Shown one piece after another: positions 21,271 to 32,300 of a stretch of DNA of 64,000 nt. Both the position numbers and the translations under genes were made by a program. The notes beneath the pieces are model-generated. The model was not told the DNA's origin, did no database searches, and worked only from the letters and a program-made list of their open reading frames with translations. The DNA is taken from the NCBI GenBank assembly GCA_963971305.1, contig OZ020303.1:34088106-34152105 (forward strand). Direction: 5' to 3'. The number at the start of each line of letters is the position of its first letter. The stretch's first letter is position 1. The DNA is from Arcuatula senhousia (Eukaryota; Mollusca; Bivalvia; Mytilida; Mytilidae).

Positions 21271-21825
21271 GCCTGTGTACACAGCTTCAGCATGATTAGT
21301 TTTACCATGCCTCCCCTTTCCAGGTCAGTCCATCATCTACTTCCTGTTTTCCGAGCCGACTTAGACTTTTTATGGGTAAAAAACAGACAATTTTTCTTAA
21401 CAGATTTCTCGGCTTCTACAAAAGGGATTGATTTCAAATTTGGTATACGGCTTAAGCATGGTGAGTTATAACGTGCCTCCTCTTTCCAGGTCAGACAGTC
21501 ATTTACTTCTTATTTTCTGAATGGTCGAGTGGTGGTATGTTTAGCACGACTTAGTGCAACCCATTGTTGTGTTGGGCATCCCCAACACAGTCAACACTAG
21601 TTGAATTTGGGTTTTTTATAAAAAATTTAAAGAACTCGGTTTATAATGAACCAAAGTTTTATTTGAGTGGAAATCTTTTATAGTTTTAATATTGTATACT
21701 GTATGAATGTTTTGTGTTGGGTGTGTGTGTGTGGGGGGGTGTTTAATTGTGGTCAACTCATTTTGTTTCTTCACGGAAAAAAATATTTAACGAAGTTATG
21801 TATAATAACGCTTTTAGCATGAGTT

Positions 21826-22010
21826 ATTATGGAACGCCATAGCTGCCTTATGATGATGTGTTTCATTATGTGATGATACTTCTTCATTATGTGATGATAC
21901 TTTGTCATTATGTGATGGTACTTTGTCATTATGTGATGGTACTTTGTCATTATGTGATGATACTTCTTCATTATGTGGTGATACTTTGTCATTATTTGAT
22001 GATACTTTTT
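21826..22010 (-). repeat. 21-bp minisatellite with a conserved preamble
   Basis: The unit 'cattatgtgatgatactt(t/c)' recurs every 21 bp about seven times (roughly 21865-22008). It is preceded by TTATGGAACGCCATAGCTGCCTTATG (21827-21853), which is nearly repeated before the array at 54760. Spurious ORFs exist on both strands because 21 is divisible by three. Confidence 0.75.
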
Positions 22011-22651
22011 TCGAATTCGAAATCTGTTTATTGTTTGCTTAAAAGGTTGAAATGGTCTGATAATAGTTTAGTTGATCGTTATACTAAATCTAATTTTTTG
22101 TAGAAAGAAGATAATCAAACATAAAATTGTTGTATGTAAATATAATGGTATGGACCTATTCTTAATGTGCCTGAAACAAAGTTATCTATTTATTCATCTA
22201 TTTATTTATTTTTCTATTTACTTATAAGATAAAGCAATATTTATTTTACAATTGCCAATGACGCCATCATTCTCTAAAACTATTCTGCAACGGTCTCTTC
22301 CCATTTATCCAACTTAACTCTGCAACATGTGAAACCCGACCGCAAATCGACCATGCAGTGAGCCGTGTTGATAAAAAGTTGTCCCTTTCCCTTCAACGAA
22401 CATTACGGCATCTCTCATGAGCGAGGGTAAGACCCGTATGATTCCCTGTTTGTGCTTATCTGTGAGATTCGCCTCATCCTTCCATTGCCACGTAGAAGGT
22501 AAAACACGTTTCTCCGACTGACTTTTTGTTCCCATTTCATTTTATTCCACTTCTATCATCATTTCAACCCTTTCATATCTTAAGAAAGGGTATGGAGTAA
22601 ATGAACATGAGACCACAACATATACATAAACTCTAACTGTAATTGATTTTT
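22011..22651. other. No gene recognised
   Basis: A minus-strand ORF at 22314-22535 is somewhat less AT-rich but shows no domain or splice context I can support. Confidence 0.35.
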
Positions 22652-22700
22652 ATGAGCTGTATGGCCATTTCGGAAATGTATTCCTCATCAGCAGCACTTG
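22652..22700 (-). ncRNA. Hammerhead ribozyme motif (type I), near-consensus core
   Basis: On the minus strand: CTGATGA (22691-22685), stem II GGAATACATTTCC (22684-22672) giving GGAA/TTCC with the conserved G-C next to the core, and GAAA (22671-22668). Stem III is the palindrome ATGGCCAT (22668-22661) and the cleavable base is A22660. Stem I pairs GCTG (22695-22692) with CAGC (22659-22656), followed by a U-U opposition and another G-C. Every conserved core position I can check is present. The short palindromic stem III is typical of Penelope-like-element and retrozyme ribozymes. No second copy of the surrounding sequence is in the window, so its host element is unknown. Confidence 0.7.
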
Positions 22701-24789
22701 AACCCAAACATATATAGAAAATTCACAATTTCAAAAGATGTTCAAAATGTATAAATCAAACGAAATCCAAATAAATATAGCCAAGGACAAATCAACGATG
22801 GAGGGAGTTAAACCTTAGGTTTTAGAATTTACATGAATTTAGATAATGGTTAAGAACAAAGTGTAAACAAGTACACCATATCTAAAAAATAAAAAGCATA
22901 CATCTTTATCACGGGGAATTGTTCTACTAACTCCACACGGCATTAAAGACCATCTCCTTCTTTTTCCTGATACAGTCCAATTTGTGATGCTAAATAATAA
23001 AAGCCATATAATTTTTAAATAACTAAATCAATTTAATGATGTTCAATCCTTTTGGTTTACTGTGAAAAAAATCAGTAGTCTCGAATTAATTTCGTGGTTT
23101 TCGCGTGTCAAAACCAAGGAATTTGGTTTCCGGCAAAAAAGAAATTATTTGTTGAAATGTATAATAGTTGAGTTGTCGAAACCACGAACTCTTGAATTCA
23201 TTTTATCCAATTTACGAAATGTTGATACCATCGAATTGAGTATACATTGTAAAGGTTTCACCAATTCATAACCCAGTTTGCTCCTTGCATCTTTATATAT
23301 ACAGTATATATATTTCTGGTTTTTGTACTATATTATGTTCTAAATTTTTACCCTAGGAGAGGAATGATCTAATCTATAAAAAGAACTAGATCCAAAAGTT
23401 TATACTTTTAAGCAATGTTCTAAACTAAAAATTTCTTATGTTTCTCCAATGTTCTAAATTCTCACCTATTAAAAAACCGGTAAAAATAGATTAGAACATG
23501 ATGTTGTATACAAAAAGATTTAAAATATTTAGGACAACACTGTATGCCCCAACGACTCCGGCTGGGAATTTAAAAGTTTACAGTTGATCAATTTTTCATG
23601 AATAATAAAAATACCACATTCATATTGATTTGTTTACATGTAGAATAGTTGGTTCATACAGTCGGTTCTGATGGCTTATTGAAAAAAAAGTCTGCTGCAA
23701 TATAATTTTGGAGGTAAAATACGCCGTCTGTCACAGTATCATTTTAAAGGTAAAATAACATTTCAGCATAAGATTATACTTTTAATATATACAGCAATGC
23801 TGTTAAATCTATTTATGAGAATGAATATTGATTTAAATATTATAGAATATCTTCGGGCGTGGTATATACTTGTTTTATTTTTTCAAAGTGAAAAAAAATC
23901 AAGATCATTCAACTTCAGCATAACACCCATGTAAAATGGTTAGAGATGTCAAGTCTACACATGCAGGTTGTGTTTTCATAAAGCATTAAGTTTACGAACT
24001 TGTAACTTTTGAGTTTTTTTTAACCTTTTACATTTTAATATAATATAATTATATTAATATAAAATGGCTCGGATCATTTTAATATTTTTGATGTGATTTT
24101 TCTCGTTATAATCAAAGCAAGTCAAGAACCTGCTATGCTTTCCATTTTCTTTTGCGTTTATTTTGCTATTGAAATTTCATTATATTCTTTTAAATTAAAA
24201 TCTGTGTTTTTAAGGTTAGTATTTTATGCAATGAGAACATGTAAACCCGTTTGACACAGGAAATCATTTTTCATAAGAATTTTGTCAAAAACAAATAATA
24301 AACCCTTTAAAAATCTGCGTAATGTCTTTTTGACTAGAATACAATACACGGAAATATTAAAAAAAAGTCCTATTCCATTATGGTCAACTTTTCAACCATG
24401 CAAAAAATATATGAGAATTCATTTAGGTATTGAGTTTTTCAAGCATTAAATCATTCTTTGAATTTAAATTGATATAACTTGGCTCTGACAGTTCCAGGGC
24501 GTGGGTGTTAAGCAAACTTTGAGTCACGTTGAGAACTCACAATTTCACATTGCACTCACTACACCCTTAAAAAACGTTAGGGCGTTGGAAATGGTTAATT
24601 GTGGGTTTTTAAATACCAGTTTTAATTTGAAGCTTAAAACGACAAGCCTATACCAGATATAAAGGTAATTACAAAATTATCGAACTTGAAGGATCAATCT
24701 CAAATGTCCATGAGTAAAACACACCGGAATAATTGAAGACCGAAATGGTCCTGACTTGGTACAGGCATTTCAAAAGAGACGGTGGATAA
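22701..24789. other. No gene; dispersed repeats
   Basis: About 23080-23200 has the 'cgtggttttcg'/'gaaaccacgaa' palindromic motif also seen near 6820. About 24661-24785 matches the repeat at 2713-2865. The rest is AT-rich and unassigned. Confidence 0.4.
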
Positions 24790-26161
24790 AACAAGAGGCT
24801 CCCAAGAGCCTGAATCGCACACCTGACCTACACAGATACATATATTTGTAGATATTATTGTGCTTAACCATATGCGATTTAAATTTCTGAAATATCTTGG
24901 TTAGTTTTTAAGATATTGGGCTTAATAAGTGCAAATTTGGCGAAAATTAGGAAAAAGAACAATAACTCCCACATCAGCAGTCAGATCTTTTTTGAAATTT
25001 CAGGACAGGTAAATCTTAACATGCTGTTCTATTTTAGCCATGGTGGCCATGTTTTTTACGAATAAAAAATCTGATAATAGAGTTGTAGCTTATAAGCTAT
25101 TAAACAATGGAAAATGGTAAATTTTGACGCTTTAAGGCCCATAACTCCTAAAAGAAATGGTTCTACAGCTTTGACCTAATTACATAAAATGTAGATCTTG
25201 ATGTGCTTAATCATATGCAATTTGAATTTTTAAAATATCTTGTATAGTTTTCAAGATATAGGGCTAAGTAAAAGCAAAATTTTCAAAAAATCCAGAAAAA
25301 AGGGCAATAACTCCTATGTCGATTGTTGGGTCTTCTAAAAAATTTCAGAGCAGGTAGATCTTAAGATGCTGATCACTTTTGTCTCCCATCAAAATTTTGA
25401 TATCTAACTATTTTTGAGTAATTAGCAAAAAACTGCAATTTACCCCTATGTTCTATTTTTAGCCATGCTGGCCATATTTTTTGACAAATCAAAAATCCGA
25501 ACGATAGAACTGTAGCAATTATGCTATTTAGCAACTGTGCCAAGTTTGGTTGAAGTTGGATGTATGGTGTCATAAAAGTTCATCTTTGAAATTCAGGGGA
25601 AAAGTAATGAAAAATGGTAAATTTTGACGCTTTAAGGGCCATAACTCATAAAAGAAATGGTTCTACAGCTTTGACCCAATTATATGAAACGTAGATCTTG
25701 ACATGCTCAATCATATGCAATTTGAATTTTTAAAATATCTTGTATAGTTTTCAAGATATAGGGCTAAATAAGTGCAAAATTTTGAAAAAAAATCCAGAAA
25801 AGGGGCAATAACTCCTACATCGCCTGTTGGATCTTTTTGAAAATTTCAGGGCAGGTAGATCTTGAGGTGCTGATCACTTTTACTCTGCCAGAATTTTGAT
25901 ATCTGTGACCGTTTTTGAGTTATTTGCAAAAAACTGTATTTGACCCCCCTGTTCTATTTTTAGTAACAGCGGACATGTTTTTTGACGTATCAAAAATCCC
26001 AACGCAAACTTTTTGCACAATACCCTAAGGAACAACCATATCAAGTTTGGCTGCAATTGGCCAAGCAGTTTCAGAGAAGAAGATGTTTGAAAAAAGCTAA
26101 CGGACGACGGACGCAAAGAGATAGCAATAGCTCACATGACCCTTCGGGTCAGGTGAGCTAA
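24790..26161 (+). mobile_element. Family A ends around a different tandem core (copy 3)
   Basis: The ends are the family A type: AACAAGAGGCTCCCAAGAGCC plus CACACCTGA on the left, and GACCC-TTCG-GGGTC with CAGGTGAGCTAA on the right, after a CGGACGACGGACGC stretch. The core is different from copies 1 and 2: units of several hundred bp with 'ataactcctaaaagaaatgg', 'ttctacagctttgacc' and 'atatcttgtatagttttcaa'. Only the last 250 bp ('ttctatttttagtaacagcg ... gaagatg') resembles the tail of copies 1 and 2. Confidence 0.7.
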
Positions 26162-26275
26162 CCAGGTTAAAAAATAGTTTCACTTCACAAATATCTTCAA
26201 AGAAAATTTCCCGGCATGCTTCGAGTTTTAAAATAGTTTATTTTTCTTATAGAAACAAACGATTCCAGTGCCAGG

Positions 26276-26329
26276 ATGTCAAAGTTAACACCTATAGCGT
26301 TTATTTTTGCCTTGTCTGTACAATCTTCG
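26276..26329 (+). CDS. FRRS1-like exon 1: signal peptide
   Basis: Eighteen codons starting at ATG 26276, ending phase 0 before GTAAGT. The hydrophobic stretch PIAFIFALSV marks a secretory signal. A pyrimidine-rich AG at 26250-26252 could be the acceptor of an upstream 5'-UTR exon. Confidence 0.8.
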
Positions 26330-29300
26330 GTAAGTATGTGTTTTAAGGAAGTAATGTAATTTCAAAAAGGGCATTCTCCAATACAGACAAATTTCACTTT
26401 CAAGTCAAGAATTTTTATCCAATATTAGCACTAGAAAGATAAGTAGCGAATTGCAAAGATGAACAAAACCAGGAGACAAAGAAAGCAATACAGCAAAACA
26501 CATCAACAGAAAACAACAAGAAGACGGCACTAGTAAATGATTACTGCCAATAAAAATTACATGGAAAGTATCGAAAAGTTGATTTTTATGTATGTCCTTA
26601 TTAATACAACTTCCATTGAAAGTAACCCTGACTGTGACTCATGAGTACTTTAATTATTTAGAATATTTTCAAACTTTGTTTAGAAAATTTCGAATCTTGG
26701 TTTTGTAACTGGTTCATTCGTAGTGCGTTACAAAGGCAGAAACATTTACGATCTCTGATATTATACACTAGAACAAAAGATTTGTCAAATTTTCAACAGT
26801 TTTGAATTTTGATTTTTGAATAGAAGAAAATATTTCTTTTTCAAATCCTGAATGGTGAAAAAAGACAAGTGTGTTCTCTTATGTTTTGCATGTTAAACTT
26901 CAATTAAACCACTAGTTTTGTTGCCAATAGCTGGCCATTTTTGACTATTTTAAAAATGATGAAAAACAACTCCAGAAAGAGTATGCAGCAAAACTGGCCT
27001 GTAGCTTACATTTTTATTTTTACTTTTCTTTATCAAAACAACTGTTCGGTTTAAAAAAAACTGTCGATTTTCAGGAGGTCCTTAATGTTTTCCCGGTGTA
27101 TACATTTTAGTATACTGATTGTAATGTAATCAAGGAATACTGTGCGAGAACATACACATTTAAAAGTCTAAGCATCATACTTGAATGATATCTGAGAGCA
27201 ATCATATGAAATTTATTCGTGCACATCTCCATAAAATGTACTTACTTTGTGTAAAGTTTCATCAAAATCTATCAAGTGGACTAGGGACATTTACGCTTAC
27301 AAGATATATGGACAGACAGGTCGACAGACACACAGATTCTTATATACATTTGTACCCAAAACTTTGTATACTGAGATTATCATAATAAAAACGAAATCCG
27401 ATCATTTTGTCTTTGGCTTATTTTTTAATATTTACCCCCTTTTTATAATTGTAAGGCGCCAAGTTGGGTGACTGAGAAAATGAAGAGCTACGCCAATGAG
27501 CTTCTTCATTCGATGTTGCCAAAAATAATACCCCAAATAATATTAATAACGAAATAATTTTATCCATTACAGCTGGCGTTTGAAGCCAACCCTGGATGTG
27601 GTTCATCAGTTGGATGTTTTTATGACTGTGATAAAGACTGTACCTTTGAAGTGTCATGGAAGGACCAATCAGACAAAGTGGAGATGACCATTAAAGCAGA
27701 CCTACCAACCGTGTCGGCAGGCGGTGACTGGTTGTCTTTGGGATTTTCTGCTGACCAAAAAATGGTATGGGCTTTTGAAGATTTCAATGAAAAAAAGGGT
27801 TTTCAAGTTTAATGTCACGGAAAAATTCCAACGAAATACTGGCAACGTATAACGCACGGAAACATTAACAATCCAATCTTTAATACTATATAAAATATAA
27901 CCACGATATGTTTGTAACATTTCTGTTCTTCTATTAAAAATCATACACCGAATTATTTCTTGTACATATACAAAGTGCGAGTATACTCTAATAGAGGGAT
28001 GCACTCAAGAATGATGATGATGATGATGTTCCCCTGTGACATCGAAATCGTACGGGATAAGAAAAAAGATGGGTTATTTTTACTCTCATTAAAATATTTC
28101 TTTGATATTTCAATATTCAATATTTCTACATTGTACTACGTATAAGTGTAAAATCGTTGCAAAAAATTGTGTTCTATAGCTATTCTAAGTACAGCGCTGT
28201 TCTATAAAGTACACTATATAGCCCTTTTGTTTTTACAGGGTGACGACCAAGTGATTGATTGTATAACTGATGGAACAAATACATTTATCCAGCATTCATT
28301 CAATGTAGGAAGTCCAAAATTCAATCGTCAAGAGGATTCTGTAAGAATATCATGATTACTAAATTAGAGGCTCCCACTGAGGCGTTTTATGTTCGCTCAT
28401 CTGGTCATTTTTTAATAGGGTAAAACATCTGTAATATCTAACCATGGAAGTAATGCGGCTGTTTGTAACTAAAGTTACGAACGGCCTAACATGGCGGAAG
28501 GTGTCACCGCTTCGATTTTGTTTTCTCATTAAAGGCGCTTTCTATTAAGCTACAACGTTTAAGCAAGAATCGTCTTTTTTAAGCCATTAAAGTTAAACTG
28601 TTTAAAGACGAATTTTAAAGTCCCGACAACAATTCAGAGCCAAAATACGTCATCAGAGTTCAAATCCGCATAAAATAAATACAAAATTTTGATTTGATTT
28701 CAGATCCGCCGCTCACCTACTTCCTGTTTAACAAAATCTCTCCATTTTTGTTAATTATTTTTTTTTAATTTATTTGCAAGTCACCAAGTTGGATTACTGA
28801 GAAAACTAAGAGCTACACCAATGGAGTGTTAACTTGTTCATTCGATGTTGCCAAAACTAATACCCCGAACTTAAACATGGGTACGGACTGGTATCTACTG
28901 CTCGGCGATGGAAAATGGAATGGAAGTAAGTACATTCAGGTATCACAACTATCAGCGATATCATATGTATTAAATCATAATATTTTTCAAATGAAACATC
29001 AAAATGTCCAAAAGACACGATGCCCCTGCTTTGCGACTTTTTTCTTAACAATTTCTGAAGAATTTAGTAGATGTTGAAATTCGAGCACCTGAATAGACAT
29101 TATATATGTTAACATAGAATATAGGCTATAGTGCCTGAATTTGCGTAAATTGTCCCTAACATATCGTTAAAGTTACTTTCAATCAATAATTATCTTATTT
29201 TTAAAGGACAGTCTATGCCATCTTTGAAAATGTCCTGTTAACATATGCTATATATCCCTTGCATTACTTATAATAAAAACTTGATGGTGCTATGACTTAT

Positions 29301-32300
29301 CTGTATATAAGCAAACTATAAAAAAATATCAACGGTTACCTCTGATAAGCAGTATACTGTCTCAGTTAAAAGATTTACAATCATTATCATTTTTGTGACA
29401 AGGTTGATCTGAGCCGGATCATCCCTCGAAAACCCTGTTTTACTTTTTTTCCGAAATGATCACTAAGTTGGATATACGAAAATTTTAAAATGAATAACAA
29501 CGATTTTTTATGGGTTAAAAACAATATAGTTCAAAATGAAATTCGAACTATAGGGGTTTTCCTATCAATTATGATAGGTGTATAATATTTTGATCTGTAA
29601 ACTTTTTTTTTCTAGACTCGAAGAGTAAACACCAAGACTCTCCGAAGATATCATCCGTCACAGCTGATTTCCAGAGTTTTGATGTCATTGGTGGTGCTGG
29701 TCAGAATATAATGTTGAAACTACATGGTGAGAATAGCTTTCAACACATGATTTGTTTTCTTTTACCTTCCTTAATTCTACGGATGGTATGGTGTACTAAC
29801 TTTCCATGGGAATTGATGTATAAACTTTCTTAGGCTCATTAGAATCATAGCTTCAATGCGGCTCACCATTTTTTTGCTTTGTCCACTTCATCATTCTAAA
29901 ATAAAACATCTGTTTATATCATATAATCATCTTCTTTTATACAGTCCCAAATATGGGACAACTTTAAATTTTCAAGAAATTACACAATAGAACAAAAATC
30001 TGAGAAGTTGTAATGTAACAACCTTTGTGTGATTTTTTTCCAAGATACCATGGGTGTCGATAACAGTTACAATTATTGCTGTAATTGTCGGGTGAATTTG
30101 GAAGTATACCTTTTCATGTAGAAATCATCATTTCTATGTTTATATATATTAAGAAATTGTCAGTGCTTGATGAAAATCATTTGTTAGGATAGCAGAAACC
30201 TCGAAGAATAGGGAACAAAGTTGTTTCATGCGTTAACTCAATTACATGTGATCATGTTGGAGTAGGATTTAGTGACATACGAAAAGTAAAAACTATACTT
30301 ATTATTGAATATAAATTCTTTTGGAGAAAACATATAGAAAATAATTGGGAGATAAAGCAAAGAAAACCAAGATCATACTGTAAATTCAAAAATAACCCCC
30401 CCCCCCCCAAAAAAAAAACCATATCTCAGATTTGTTACAAACTTCCAGGCAAGGAAATCTCTTACCAAGTTTAGAATAAGTGCCCGTCATCGATACAAAA
30501 ATATTGATAAGGATAAAAGAATATGTAAACGATGTTCAAATGATGCTAAAGAAGACTGACTGGGGAGTTTAACGCCGTGACTATACCTAGATTTAGGTCT
30601 GCAGCAACGTTTGCTGTTTGCAATAGAAGATGAATGGCATTTCTTAATGAAAAGCAAAACTTATGACATTAACTTCAAAAATCTAAATAATGATCTTAAG
30701 TTCATATGGCTGCTATCAATCCTGTGAAGACCAGTTTGTTTGTATTTTTAAAAGCAACTAAATTAGAAAGTAATTAATGTGTTTATTTTCACTGATCACA
30801 TAAATGCTTTAATATTACTATATCATCTTGGTGTTTTTTATTACTTTTAGATGATTGCAATTTCATTCATGTATGCAGATAGATATATACCAAGTAATGG
30901 GACCATAATTGGTTTAATAAATTATTCTATTCTATTCAATATTTAAGTAATTGCTTCGCTTATATAGAAAGTTTTAGTCGAAATAATCGCTTTAGCGATT
31001 AGCACGATAGCCTTTCAGTAAGCGACTAATCAAAGCTGGCTGATGGTCGTATTGTCTCATCACATATCAACTTATATATCAATATATAGTATAATACGTT
31101 CGCAATATAGTTCCTTTTCCAATATCCAATTACTGCTCTACTTTTATACTAAACATAAACCATCTTTAAATTTTCAAGGCTCTCATGTATAATAACTCAA
31201 TTATCATAACTAATTTTCAGTGGATTTTGATTTGTTGCTCTTTTCTAGCAATATTAATTAATAATTGCCATTTTAAATAGTATGTTTTGAAAATTCAAAA
31301 ATGCTGACACAAAATACAAGAGCTGATGTGAGTGAAACAATACTACGTTATTGCGATTGGTTAAACAAATGAAAGAAGCAAAGAGGCACCAATGGGGCAT
31401 ACAAGTGTCGAAAGTCTGAAAGGGCAACGACGAAACCGGTAAACACGAACAAAAACAGCACGAAGAAACACAAATCACAAAATCAAATTTGCTAAAAAAA
31501 AGAGTTTATCCTTAGGACATGCCAAATTAATTCTTAGTTCGTCGGATTCGACGCTTGCTTGACAGAAGAAGCCACTGAGAAAAAGTAGTTTTTGTTTCTT
31601 ATACCTCTACAACTTCCTGCGTCTAAAATCTTATTACGTTTGCAATCCTTTTTTTTTACATCACTGCGTATTTCACGAAGACGTTGCTCTATAACATGTA
31701 AAATCGACTTATTAGTCCGTAAAACAGTTTAAAAGTGTAAAAAAGGTACAATTGCTCTTTGTTCTGAAGAATTATCAATATTCAACAGGAGAATTCTTTA
31801 GAAAACTGTTATCCTGGGCATGCATTCTCTCATTCTTTCAAAAATAAAATTTCGTCCGCTAATAAAATAAGAAAGTGCGTCCAAAAACGTTAATTGTAGA
31901 AAAAGATACAAATAAAAAAAAATCGACCGCTCGCATCCATTTTTTTAAATCTTTTGTGCGACGACTATGAATTAATTTGGCATTGCCTAATAATTTGTAA
32001 TAACAGGAATTATGATGATCTCCGCCTGGATATTGTTCACCAGTATAGGTATAGTGGTTGCCCGTTACTACAAACCTGTGTGGCTAGAAGAAAAGCTTTG
32101 TGGAGAAAAAGTCTGGTTTTCGGTACGTTAAGTTTTATACAATTTTATACACAAAAGAAAATAATATATAAATATTAAAACGAATAGTAACAATAAAACT
32201 TCTGTTAAATGCCACTTGTGAATAAATAGCAATGGGCTGGATCCATTAAAGCAATGGCAATATAAAAATCAACACAGAAAAAAATACCATAAAGCCTACC

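Larger units (their letters stand above)
19939..21569 (-). mobile_element. Hairpin-ended element family D, copy 1, split by a nested insertion
   Basis: The plus strand begins near 19939 with 'ataaacccccattcataaga' and 'ggctatattgcaatcacctt', then GTCCGTCTGTCCGTCCGG. Its other end is at about 21530-21569 ('cgagtggtggtatg ... gacttagtgcaac'), the reverse complement of the family's AACAAGAG start. The body consists of units with 'ggtttcaaatttggtac', 'cagcttcagcat' and 'ccaggtcagtccatcatct'. The unit is broken at about 20226 and resumes at about 21271, so 20227-21270 is a later insertion. Confidence 0.65.

Noticed and set aside
28361..28410. 'agaggctccca ... gctcatctggtc' as the start of another family A element
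   Set aside because: Only about 45 bp resemble the left end, with no core or tail following; at most a fragment.
28657..28670. GTTCAAATCC as a tRNA B box
   Set aside because: No A box or cloverleaf could be built around it.
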